In this document: positions 47,732-59,556 of the stretch, in pieces
How positions within the stretch are numbered: the stretch's first letter is position 1
How the letters are laid out: each line of letters starts with the position of its first letter
Assembly: GCA_024699855.1 (NCBI GenBank)
Contig: JAMPIQ010000001.1
Span: 2,666,001 to 2,730,000, forward strand
From: Aphelenchoides besseyi
Taxonomy: Eukaryota > Nematoda > Chromadorea > Rhabditida > Aphelenchoididae
DNA: 64,000 nucleotides
Direction of reading: 5' to 3'
The notes under the pieces: model-generated
What the model was told of the DNA's origin: nothing
The model's database searches: none
Seen by the model: only the letters and a program-made list of their open reading frames with translations
Program-made: the position numbers and the translations under genes

Positions 47732-50224
47732 ATGTCAAATTTGGATGCAGCGGTGACGGCGATTGCCAATTTTCTACTAAATGATCCTATTAACGAAGGC
47801 GTTTATGAGCAACTCGATGGTTTATTCGAACAACTAATCCGTTTGGCACAAAATCATTTTGCAGATCCGACTCGGTATGTTTAATATTTTAATTTTCCAT
47901 CTCTTTTTTTAGTAGCGTTTGTTTGAGCGATGTAGCGCCGTTTGCTCATTGTGTTTTTCGACATGTTCTTCGATTACATCAACGACTTCAAGATCCAGGA
48001 GAAAACGAAGTCGATATGCATGCGTCAGCATCGGAAGCTCAACACGCGTTAGCAAAATTGCTTCGTTTATCTTTCGATGATGAGTGTCGAAAGGTTCAAG
48101 TTTCTCTCGGTTAGTGATTTGTTATTTTGCGGTCTTAAATATCGACTTCAGGCTTGGTCAGCACTATTGCCGAGTGGTTAGTAGTCGATTTGGCAGTTTT
48201 TGGATTCCAACAGCACAAGATAACCAAGGAAACACGTCGTGCAATTGGGAACTGTCTGACGAATTTAACGTACGGCAATGTGTTTGCAAAGAAAACGCTT
48301 TGTGCTCATGATGGATTTCTTCGCGACGTTACACGACTTATCGACTCCAATCCCGAATCGGTACAAGTGAGTGGACGGTGTGCTAAACATACAATTATGT
48401 GCATTTTAGTCTTATGGCGCTTTGATTCGAAATCTTTCATGGAACGCAGATACAACTATGATTCAAGCATTGTCGCAGACCGTACCATCATTAGCAAGAA
48501 CTGTAGTGCGACTTCACAATACTCAAGGACTGCTTGTGCGAAAAGATTTGATGGATGATGGAAAATGCAAATGTCTTTTTGCCACCGTTTCTGGTCTTTG
48601 GAATCTCAGTTCACATTCGATGGAGAACAAACGAGCAATGTGCGAAACACCCGAGTTTTTGATTCGATTGATTTCGAATTTGAGTAACGAACCGGACAAA
48701 ATTCTGCTCGTCGAAAACTACTCGGGAGTCCTTAAATACTTGGCTGGTAAGTTGGGTTTTTGTGTCATTTTTATAAATTTTATCTTAAGGTTATATTGCT
48801 GATCGAGAAGATTTGTTGCATTTGGTTCATGAAGTCAAGATTGTTCGTCATTTGCTTGGTTTATTGAATTCTTCGTCTTTTACCGTGATCTTGAACGCTC
48901 TTGGAGCTTTGGGTCCGTTGTCAGCCAAAGATACACGTACACAATTGAAGTTGATCCACAGTGAACCTGCTCGTCTTATTTTGGACAGTCTACGGAATTC
49001 GGTTCGTGAAGATGTTCGAAACGCCGTTAAGATCGTTCTGACAAATTTGAACAGCTCTCCGTTGGCCGGCTATTCGATGTCGATGCCAAGTGGGAATATG
49101 TCGAGTCGTTCGGCTTATTCAACGGGAAGAAGAGGTATTTCAATTAAGCTTATTTGATACTCAATGTTGTTTTAGGAATGCGATTATCTTCAGAAAGAAA
49201 CGACTTGGCATGTGTGACTTCGAACCAACGACTTTTGCCTCAACGACAGGGATGGCAATATTATATTCAATCACCTGATGATGAACGACGACAATCAACG
49301 GACAGCTATTTCGGAACATTTCCATACTCACGGCGAAATGGTCCATCGGTTGATCGCACAAAAAATACACGCGAATCACCTACGCCCTTGGAAATGGATA
49401 GTAGTGCATTGGCTACTGGGCTCGGCAGTCTTCAGTCATTATCAGCGGAAATTCCAAGTGGATGGCAAAGCAACATCACCACAGCAAGAAACAGTGGAAT
49501 TCAATCGCCGTTTAGTCCATCGAATTTGCCCGACTCGCCGTCTGATTTGTTCATCGACAAACTTGACGGCAATACTTTCGAGAATTCGAACATTTTAGCG
49601 GATGCCATTGAGTCAGTAATGCCAAAGCCACGAGCAACGAAAACTGAACCTTCAACAAATGATGATTGCACAATTCTTGATGAGTGTATTGCTCGAGTAT
49701 TACCAAAGCCTCGTAGACGTGATATGCTTGAAACATCAACTCTTTTGCAAAATACCAGTACGCTCGAAAAAGTACGCGATGTGTCAGAACTCAATTCAAT
49801 ACCACAAAATAATGAAGACCATTTCGAAGACAATTATTGCATTGGAGACTTGACAAATGATTTAATCGATGTTTCTTTGCCTAAAGACGTCGACGATGAA
49901 TTTGAAGCCGAACATCTGGAAATCGATTGTACGGAAACAGCAAGGTACGAATAGATAGAACATTATAATTACTGTTTGCTTTCAGAAGCTCTTCTACATC
50001 TCGAATTCCGGCTTCAAATCGATTGTAAGGATACTGATGATCTTTAACGTTTAAACTTATGATTTAGATCTAACGATTATTCAAAATCGACAATGCGTTC
50101 TGTTCGTGTTTCCCCATTCAACTACAAACATCCGACTTCCATCGAATCGGCAGCCAACGTCTCATCGAGTGACGAAAAGAACATGAAAACGTCGCTTGCC
50201 AATACGAAGATCTCCAATTTGTAA
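47732..50224 (+). CDS. APC: APC homologue (Wnt destruction-complex scaffold)
   Basis: Compact relative of adenomatous polyposis coli (APR-1-like). First exons 47732-47874, 47913-48109, 48152-48366, 48410-48746, 48790-49134, 49176-49944, 49986-50024, 50068-50224. Armadillo repeats match APC: KLLRLSFDDECRKVQVSLG, NCLTNLTYGNVFAKKTLC, ALIRNLSWNADTTMI, SGLWNLSSHSMENKRAMC, LNALGALGPLSAKD. After a Ser-rich linker come SPSNLPDSPSD (like the SPSDLPDSP stretch of vertebrate APC) and SAMP-type Axin-binding repeats: ILADAIESVMPKPRATK and ILDECIARVLPKPRRRD, with a weaker NDLIDVSLPKDV. The C-terminus has an SRIP (SxIP, EB1-binding) motif and SPFNYKHP, matching APC's TPFNYNP. No oligomerisation coiled coil at the N-terminus is obvious. 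About 760 aa. Confidence 0.92.
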
Positions 50225-50338
50225 CACAAGGATTATTATTGAATAAGTGTTTATTTTTAAGTAGCAAGATGCCAAAAGATATGATTTATGCTCAGTATTT
50301 TATATTAAACAAAAGTTTGCTCAATCAATACCAAATAG

Positions 50339-51752
50339 TTACTTATCGAATTGATCGTTGAAGAAAAGTCGTCTCCATACGTGGACTAAAACCAACATAA
50401 TACCTGTGACAAGTACTGTTAACTAAACAAATCAATCATACAGAATTCAATTTGAAATACCAAAAGAAAAATGTAGAAGAGAAGACGATCAATGACTTCA
50501 GCTACTTGACGCCATTGTTCAGCTGTCGAATTCGTTATAGTAAACATTGAACTAAAAACCTACCAGCATATTGTCGTCGAGAATCTTCGCTGTTGTCTAA
50601 GTAGCTCCTAAGATACAAAATGTTCATGATACTGTTGAATTCAACTAATTGAATTGATTGCAAGATGACTTGGCTACTTTTTCGACGCTGATCGCGGTGA
50701 TTGCTGTTTTCATTGTTTTCATTATTTTCATTTTCCAACAACTTCAAAGATCTGCGATGATGAAAATTAAGAACTTAAAACTGGCACATGAATTTAAAGC
50801 TTTAAAGCTCACCGGCACTGTCGTACATATTGAACAGGTCGTAATCACTATTATACTCGTCAAATACAATCAAATCAGCGGCAGACTGTCACTCGTTTCT
50901 GGATTTTTTCGGCAATAGCCAATACAAACACCGAGAAGGACAGTAAGATGCTATAAAAAGACCGACTTTTTTATTAGAATCGGCTGGAAGAAAGAAACCG
51001 AAAAGTGTAAGAACAGACAAGAAAGAACAAGGAAAAATCACATTGTGCAGGTAGTAAAGGATCTAAACTCAAAAATTACAATCTCAATTACATGATCGAC
51101 TCACTTTTCTTCGTACATGCAAATAGAATCGAGTATCCGGATACTCTTCAGGACTACAACTGTATTTCACCACATTTCGTTTCTAATGAACGCGAATCAA
51201 TTCAATTTCACCACTTTCGACATAATTTGAAAGATCGATGTTCAACGAGCGATTTGTGATATTTAATTGAAACCCATAATAGGCCCAACTGCCGAGTTTC
51301 AACGAACATAGTTGATCGTCAAATGGAAAGCACCTGAAATTTTTCGTCCTATAATGTAAACCTAACAAAACTGCATATGACCATAAGTTTACAATGTCGA
51401 AAATGTTGGCCAATGCCATTCCTGAAAGCATAAAATAATGAACGTCGGAGATTTGAAGGTCAAACCAAGTTTCACGGTAACTGTCGATGACGCGTTGAGA
51501 ACCGGCCGTACGTTTCGATCGTAATTCTTAAAACAAAGATTACAATACGTGGTTTACATTTGCGGTAATTTTTAACAAATGTTGCAATAAACGAGCTTCC
51601 GCTTGTTTCGGTGTGCCGGCTTCGTAAAGAGAGTTTTTGTCCACAATGTTACCTTCAGTTGTTCGGATCTTCGTATTCGAGTCGTGTATATTCAAACTCA
51701 TAATGGACGGACAAAAGAAACCCGTTAAGAGTAGAAAAGCGGAAGTGAACAT
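50339..51752 (-). pseudogene. Nicotinic-receptor-like Cys-loop channel pseudogene
   Basis: Cys-loop ligand-gated channel remnant. Readable parts: signal peptide MFTSAFLLLTGFF, NYDRNVRPVLNASSTVTVKL, Cys-loop CFPFDDQLCSLKLGSWAYYG, YSCSPEEYPDTRFYLHVRRK (single Cys where alpha subunits have CC), TM1 ILYYLHNVIFPCSFLSVL, TM2 SILLSFSVFVLAIAEKI, TM3 relic LYLTSIIVITTCSICTTVPV, and TM4 WRQVAEVIDRLLFYIFLLV plus HVWRRLFFNDQFDK. Breaks: an in-frame TAG between ELIRVH and KRNVVKYS (near 51187), frameshifts on both sides of TM2, a TGA at the start of TM3, and loss of part of the ligand-binding domain. None can be removed by plausible introns. Convergent with APC. Confidence 0.8.
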
Positions 51753-52805
51753 ATTCGAAGATCACCTGTAAATCTGCGATTGACGAAATCAAAAATGTCA
51801 CGAACAAAAACTTCCTTTCCATTTGTTTCGGGATTTCTGTCGCGAAAAGTGAGAATGTCGGATAACGAAATTCTTTTGATGTCCAAAATCGAATAAAAGT
51901 TGGCCTACGAGTACGTCAAATCCGGAAATCAAGTGAAGGCTGCAAATTTCGAGGATGTAACTCGGAAATAGGTGTTCTCTTCAGGCCTATGCCCTTTGGC
52001 TGTTCCGAGTTGCAGTTAATTCGATTGTTGCAAGATAAAGCATTTAATTTATTTAAGTTTATGCATATTGTTCATTCGCAACTTTCACTACTTCTGAGGA
52101 AGTTATTCGCTCACATATTATGCTCTTCAAAGTGTTACACACAAGAATATACGAAAATGATCAGCAGAAGAGGTGGTTATTGAAGAAAAATCTGAGCAAC
52201 AGAGACTGCTTGACTACAAGTAAGTTGTGTTCAAGTTATTAGCTACGAGTCCATTTACAAAAATCTTTGCAGTAAGTATCATGCTTCAGAAGTTTTTGAA
52301 TCAACTGAAAACTTTGGTGACTTCATGTATTTCGATGTTTTCTTGAATTTTCTCGCTTAATGAATGTCGTTAAACATGTAACTTTCTGACACTTGAAGCA
52401 ACGTCCTTTTCGACGACAATCGATTCGATACCGCAATTCAACTGCTTCATGTTTTGAACGTCAAATTGATTTTACAAACAGTTTTCTTTGCGATCAGTTT
52501 CTTTTCTCCGATAACTGTTTTCAACGAACAAGCACTCTGTAACGGTGACATCTCCACGGAAATGATCCGCCCGTTTTTCGTACTTTGTCGTGCGATGAAT
52601 TGAATATAGAGCATCGATTAGAATTTGTTGCACACTCGAACGTTTATTTCTTCCAATTCCTCCAACGAATCGATTTTCACGGTAAGTTTGCTCAGCTAAT
52701 TAAAGCAAACAAAACTTATTCGCATAAATTCGGGCGCATATCTGCATTGTTTTTTGGCCATAACAAAAGTGGAAAACATCATTGGAGCGATCTAAACGAT
52801 GTAGT
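51753..52805. other. Intergenic stretch without recognised genes
   Basis: About 1.05 kb, AT-rich. A 64-codon plus-strand frame at 51989 begins near MPFG, which recalls a reverse-transcriptase motif, but nothing around it supports a retroelement. No other feature seen; the HEXD promoter presumably lies at the right end. Confidence 0.35.
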
Positions 52806-54973
52806 ATGCGGCATAAATGGTCGATTGTTTACAGAAAGCTGATGACTGCTCGAGTTTACCTAACAATTGTACTCTCTATTGGCTTCCTTTTCCTTACCGT
52901 TCTTTCTTTCGTAATGCAAACGGACGAAATGATCAGCGAAACGAGATCTCAAATCGATGGTTCTGCACCCAAAATAAAAGTGAGAAGAGCCAGAAGTTAA
53001 GTGTTTTAATACTATATTTCATAGATTATGATACATTTCGATTTAAAAGGTGCCCCACCACTAATCGATTACTATGAACCCCTTTTTCAAATGTTTAATG
53101 CTCTGGGAATTGACTCAGTTCTTGTTGAGTACGAAGATACTTTTCCGTATCGTGGACCTCTTACGGATGTTACAATTTCCGATGCCTACTCAGTTGAGAA
53201 TATTCAGTTATTGAATGATTTAAGTCAAAAGTACAATCTCAAATTGGTTCCCTTAGTACAAACGGTAACGAATAGCTTGAGAATTGACCGATTGAGAATG
53301 TTTAGTTCGGTCATATGGAATTCGTTTTGAAACAACAGAAATTCAGTCATTTGTCCGAAAACATGTTTGCTCTTGACAGCATTTGCCCTTCAGACCCTCA
53401 ATCGTTGATCTTAATCGAGGAGTTAGTGAAACAAGTAAGAAAACCATAAATAAAAGTGGAAAACTTGTGATTCAGATTCGTGACTTGCATCCCTTCTCTC
53501 ATGCGATTCATTTGGGTGCAGATGAGGCGTACCATGTGGCCGAAGATCAACGTTGTCGCGATGCCTTGGCCAGCAAATTTCACAATTTGACTGATAATCT
53601 CAAACTCAATCACATTTCAAAGTAAGCGATCGAGTAGAAACACAAATGAATGGATTTCAGTATTGCACAAATCGCTCGCAAATACAAATTCTCTGAAGTT
53701 TATGTTTGGAACGATATGTTCGAGCATATGACTGCAGAGCAAATGAAACAGTTTAAACTCGATGAATTAGTTATACCAGTGGGTAAGAGCAAAGTAATAA
53801 AGAGGTTATGAAAACAACTTGCTTTTCAGTGTGGGGCTACAAAGTGGACGTGACAGAGCCCGGCGAGTTCACGTTCAAACAAAATCGATTAACAAGTTTG
53901 CTTTAGGTTACTTTCCAAATGGAATGTTTGAACAATACGGAAAGGTGACTAAAACCTTGTGCAAGGTGATAAAAAAACGTATTTCAGACGTTCAACGAAC
54001 TCGTTTTTGGATCTGCTTTCAAAGGAGCAAACGGAATCAATTCGGTAAGTTCTACATTCTTCATTCAACCTCAAGGATTTAAAAATAAACAAATCGAAAA
54101 CAACGTCGAGTGCAGGGATTAAATCTAAGACAGTAGAAATGGTTTACAAGAAAAAAGTCGTAAGAAGAATAAATACAACCGGAAGTGAAATAATTAGACG
54201 GAGTCTAAAGATGAGACACCATCTCGTTCGGTCAAACTTCAATTTATTTAAATGCGAATGTTTACAGACCTTCATGGAGATTAATCGGTACTTGGCCAAT
54301 CTTCAATCGTATCATAAACTTTATTTGAAATTTCATCAGGTATGTCATTAGCTTGTACTCCTCGTTGAACCTTCAAATTTGAGTATTTGTCTGGCAAAGT
54401 TAACCAAATCGTTCTCACCGGTTGGCAACGTTACAAACATGATGCTCCATTGTGTGAACTTCTACCCGACGGAATTCCAACTCTCGTGGAGCAAGTATTT
54501 TACATAAGGAACTGGTTTATGAAATCGCCAACTTTAAATCAAACAGAAGTTGAGGTTTGGAATTCATTAATTGCAGGAAATTGATCGGATGAACTTTTAG
54601 AAGTTTCTGGACTGTCAACCTACTGACATGAATGACGTCAATTTCGAGTACAATGGTCAAGTATACGTTTTTCATCCATCAGTTGAGTGGAGATTTTTGA
54701 ACTGCACGTTTCCGGGTGTTGGGATTTATCGTTTGATTGAGAAAGATCTTCGATTAGCATTATGGAAATGGGCAATCACAAGAGATACGGCTGAACTGAC
54801 AGTTTTACGACCAAAGGTATAGTTAATTAGCCATGAAGGTTTACCTCGCTTTACAGTTGGAATCTGAATTATCCAAAGTATATGGATCACGGACGGTGAA
54901 CGAATGGTTGCGGCAAAATGTGGACTCGGTCATACAAAGCACAGGATTTAACAACGAGATTTCTGGAAACTAA
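52806..54973 (+). CDS. HEXD: HEXD-type beta-hexosaminidase, type II membrane protein
   Basis: Glycoside hydrolase family 20 enzyme of the hexosaminidase D subgroup, expanded in nematodes. Start MRHKWSIVYRKLMTAR, then one helix VYLTIVLSIGFLFLTVLSFV, so it is anchored with a short cytosolic N-terminus, probably in the Golgi. Exons include 52806-52979, 53025-53264, 53306-53434, 53476-53621, 53661-53769, an exon ending 53862, and 53907-53943. Motifs: HFDLKGAPP, LVEYEDTFPY, VPLVQTFGHMEFVLK, LGADEAYHVAED (catalytic Asp-Glu), VWNDMFE, FGSAFKGANGI, VLTGWQRYKHDAPLCELLP. The intron 53863-53906 is best explained as GC-AG. The end is WLRQNVDSV then a short tail. Convergent with TRAPPC10. Confidence 0.92.
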
Positions 54974-55150
54974 TAACACCGGTACTTTTATACGTGTTTT
55001 ACACAACTTTCATTTTTTACTAGATGATTAGAATAAATAATTTATTACTGTACAATTGATACACGACTAAGCAATTTTATGCACGTTAGCCAATGGAATG
55101 ATTAGAAATTTGGAATTGAAAGATGATATGGAATAAGCGAAGTTCGTGGG

Positions 55151-58100
55151 TTACTCGAAAAGACGCTGAAAATGTGTTTTCAACGATCGTTTAGCAGTTG
55201 TGCTTGAAGCGGAATGAGTCGATGCGGCATCTTCGGACGAAGTGAACGGTCCGAGAACGTGAATTTGTTTGCCGGTCGTTCGATTAAACGAAACCACTTG
55301 TTCACCAAATGCAATTTCCGGTGTATGTTCACGATCTTTTCGACTCAACGTCTGAATCGACTTTCATACTACAATTAGACCTCACACATACGTTTTCGTT
55401 CGAATTCGCAAATCGATGGATCAAAATATCCGGATAGGGAAGAAATCCGACGCATTTGGGTGTAACTTTGAATTCTGCAGTTCCCAATCCATTTTCCTTT
55501 AAGTGTACAACTAAACGGTGTCTTTTAGCCACAAGCTATTATTGTAATCTACCTTTGTATTTGTCAATTAAACTCCAGTGTTGAGCATCAGCTTCCAAAC
55601 ATACGATCACTGTTTCCACTTTGTTTATTAGAGATCGTAAGCTAATGACAAAGTCGCATATCGATTCGGCACGACATAACGCAGATTGTGGTTTCTCGGA
55701 AAGAATTCGAGCAACCACCTCATAAGCAACCTAAAAACAAGATTTATCCGAAAACAAGCGATTCATCTGTAACCTGTGGTATTGCGAATTCGAGCACTTC
55801 TTGGAAACAGTATTCTTTCGTACGAATGACATGTTGAAGATCGGAATTGAAACTGCAGTTTTCATCCAAAAGTATCTTATAGTTTAAGCGAAGACAATGT
55901 TCCATGTGTTGATCTCTATTTTCGGACGACGGTAAAATGAAAATCAAACGATAAGATGAATCGGCATGAATTAGCTAAAATCGAGAATTGCTTGTCGAAT
56001 ATAATGAATATGTGACCTCTAATGTGGGATTGATTAGCACCGGTTGCTGTCCAATGTCATCGAGTTGATTTCCAGTGCTAACTGTCGATAATTCTGCTTG
56101 TGTAGGTAAAATGATCAGACGAGAGTCTCCGTCACAACGTTGAATATCAACTTCGAACAAAGCTCTGTAAAATATGATGCGTGAAATAAGAATGTCGTTT
56201 TACTTGTCTTCCAAAATAGATGACATGGTTTTAATGCTTAGAATTGAAGTGAACTCAAGATCGAATTCCCACTTCTGTTTTTGCCATTCGATTAAAACCT
56301 AAATAGATTTGAAGGCGTCTCAACTACATTGTTTTACTTTTTCTGCAAATGTTAAATTTTGTCCTGTCGAATAGTTCATTCGGTCTATCGTAAAACACAT
56401 GCGAACAATCAAAACTTTTTCGCTTCCTGCTTCCATTGGCGAAAGTTTGTAATCAAAGGTGGTTTTCCATTGATCATTTTCGTCCTAAATTTCATGTTTA
56501 CACAATAAAATTGAAGTTATTTTACCAGGAACTCGACCTTTGGATCTTCCACAAGAAACAAAAGTGAAAGTCGCGAACCTTCAGTCAATGGTTGTGATCC
56601 GTTTCGCAAGACCAATTGAAGTTCTTGAACAACTCCAGCGTACAACTTCTGTTTATCTAAACAGAACTATTACTATTGTTAGACCGCAACAACTCACTTT
56701 CACACTCTTTGATTCGAACAGATGGTTGTTGAACATCAATGAAACAAGAAGTTCCCAAGAGCTGTGGATTACTCAACTTTTCTGTTTCAAGTGAAATAAC
56801 GAATTCCGTACCATCATTTCGGGTAATCACAACGTGACTGAAAGACAGACAAGCAGATTTTTGTGGCTAAAAATCGTTGTTCAAAAGAATAAAATCAGTT
56901 ACAGCCTACCGTACAAACGACTGATATCGCATTTCTTCCTATCGATAATTTGAACTTTTCTTCTTTCGAATAGCCAATCAGATCATTTTCTGTGATTGTC
57001 AATTTGGATGCTTTGTTCTGATAATTAGTTCCTTTTGTATGGTCTTTGCCGTTGTGAACACAAAGCAGACGTGCCATCGGTTGCTCGTCCTATAAACGAA
57101 TTGTTTGACGTTCAGTTGTTCGTCAACTTACGTAATACACACCTTCGTACAAAGCAGGAAAACAATGATCTTTAGAAAAATCCAGTGGAACGAATACAAC
57201 TTTGAATGCTTTTTGTTCCAATAGCATTTCGATCTTTGACTCGATAATGATCGTAAACTTAAATGATGTATTCAGTTGTCCCAAAATGTAGGTCGGTTGA
57301 GATGAGACAACTTTGAACGGAAAACAATAATTGTCATGTTGTTTGTAACTGAACAAGAAGTTGAAGAGCTTATTGGGATGAATTAAAACTTACATTTGAG
57401 TTGGAGTTTCCGTCTTTTCCATCGAATGCATTAAAGTTTCAGAACGACAGAAATCTCGTAATTTGACTCTAGAGAGGAAATTAGGATCAGAATATCAAAG
57501 ATAAACTAACAAACTTGAATTCGTTTCCATTTCATTTTTGTCAAGTATTGACGTAATGAAGTGAACAGGCAAGTTGGCTGTGAGCACACAATCAATCAGT
57601 TGATCAACCCACACCTCAACATTATTTGCGGCCCCATTTTCACTGAAATCAGAATTTAAAGTGTTCGCTGAATACAACAAACAGTGACTCTTGAATGAGC
57701 TGCCAGAGAAAACAACATCGAGTCCTTGACCATCCGAAAGATTCCATAACCTCGGTTGCAGATTCTAACGACCGTCGATACGATTCATTTGCTAGAGATG
57801 TCGAAGTGATTGATTCGCATACATCCTCCAAACATTTCGATTTGATTTTCTTGGTTTTCAGTTGATTTTGCCAAGATGTAAACCATTCACTTGAAATCGT
57901 GTTCTCATTCAACGTAAACAACATCTTCCACTAAATCAATATCGAAGAATAGAATGTAAAGACTCATAGACTAACCGAGTCGACATTTTGAATGTGAAGT
58001 TTACAAGAGTAATCGGAAGCAGCTTCCAGTTTTTTCCAATCGCCAAAATGCCCCGCTAACTGAATGACTTCTTCTGTCCAAAGAACGTTAACTGCACACT

Positions 58101-59350
58101 GATAGAGTCGATCTTTCGAATTCTGAAGTTCCGTCTATTGAAATAAATCGTAATCAACCGACCCGAATTGCTGCAAAGTCATCAGCCAAAAAATTGAGCG
58201 TATTGTATGTTCGTTGAAAGAAAAGGTTGGCAAAGAAGTTGTTCAAACTTTCCAGAGACATCGAATCGCATTTGTGTCGTCGAATTTCAAAAGAAAACAA
58301 CGCAGCTAAGAGTTGATGAGCCAAGACAAATGCACGAATAAGAACAATCGAATCGTTTTTGTTCACCGATTCTTTTTTTATTTGTTCGGAAAGAAGTGGA
58401 CATTCGATTGAACTCTCTAGCGATTGCACGTGCTCTAACCATTTTGGCTGTTTTCCTTCAACTCAACTATTGGACAGTAAATCTCAAATCTTTTTACCTT
58501 TGCGTATAGCTTCGCGGAGTAGAAGATTTAACGTTTCAGCCAATTGGTCCATTTCGTTAAGTGCGTTCTCTTCCATTCCCAATGTCCAATACAACAAACA
58601 CAATTTGAACTTAAAACTTCAACTTCAGTTGAAAACTGTCAACAGTTTGCTACCTCTGTATTGATGATCTCAGTTATAGCAAACTGATTTTGTTCGGCAT
58701 TGTCTTTCAATGTTAAGAGAACACTGTTCAAAGCGTTTGAATAGAAATCTAAAGAGCTTGTAAAATGAGTGATTGCCGTATTGATGAGTATATTGAATGC
58801 ACGTTTATCGTTTGGATTGTTCACTTCCAGTATTCTGAAACGAAAAAACGTTCATTCGAGTTGATCGTTCACCTACCGATTTTGTCCTCCACCAACATCG
58901 TATTTGATTTTTTCCGTTATATGTCCACGACTTTTCGTTTCTTTTGCTTTTGATGAGTCGAAAACAATGAACCAAGAAGTATTTTTGATCTTTGCAAACC
59001 ACTCAGCAAACTCCGGCAACACACTTCGATACTCTTCGATGTTCGATACGCTGAGAAAGTAAACGTGAAGAAACGCAATTTCTGAGCAACTTTGAGTGAC
59101 CGGTGACGTCAAAAGTAGTTCGTCCGTGAAAGGAATGAACTCGGATGTAAATCGCAGTTGAATTGGATAAGGACATGAGACGTCATCGCGTTTCCACGAA
59201 ATCTGTCCATCAGTCAATCCGTTGAGTAAGAGAGGACCAAACTTCCTATAACACTCCACATTTCCATTCCCTTAACAGGATGCGATTTGACTTCGTTCTT
59301 CTGTTCACTTACAAGTAAAATTTACAGGAGTTTTTTTTCGTTTCAGCCAT
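55151..59350 (-). CDS. TRAPPC10: TRAPP II subunit TRAPPC10 (Trs130)
   Basis: Large TRAPPII-specific subunit (about 1,100 aa, many small exons) that with TRAPPC9 directs the complex to Rab11 at the late Golgi. The start is taken as MAETKKNSCKFY (59313-59350) because joining over 59246-59312 gives LKFGPLLLNGLTDGQISWKR in frame; the longer upstream ATG shifts frame. Diagnostic N-terminal blocks: FIPFTDELLL, IAFLHVYFLSVSNIEEYRSV, LPEFAEWFAKIKNTSWFIVF, then ALNSVLLTLKDNAEQNQFAI. The middle is helical and the C-terminal half beta-rich, as in TRAPPC10. The stop (TTA, 55151-55153) ends ...THFQRLFE. Exact exon map not worked out in full. The core subunit TRAPPC5 is at the left end of the window. Confidence 0.85.
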
Positions 59351-59556
59351 TCGTTTACATTCATTGACTCTTCTACTTGGAAAATAGTTAAAAGCAAACT
59401 GTTATGTTTAATTAGCAGATAGAAGTTTGGGTTAACAACACATAAACACGATTTTAGAAAGTTTAGCTGCAGGTTTTATTCGACTAACTACTGAAGAGAT
59501 ACAAGAAGATAAATTTATGGCTAGAGCGGCCCTTAACGAGATATATGATGACTAGT

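Noticed and set aside
51989..52183. MPFG near the start of a plus-strand frame, like a reverse-transcriptase motif
   Set aside because: No other RT motif, no long frame and no terminal repeats around it; four residues alone are not evidence.
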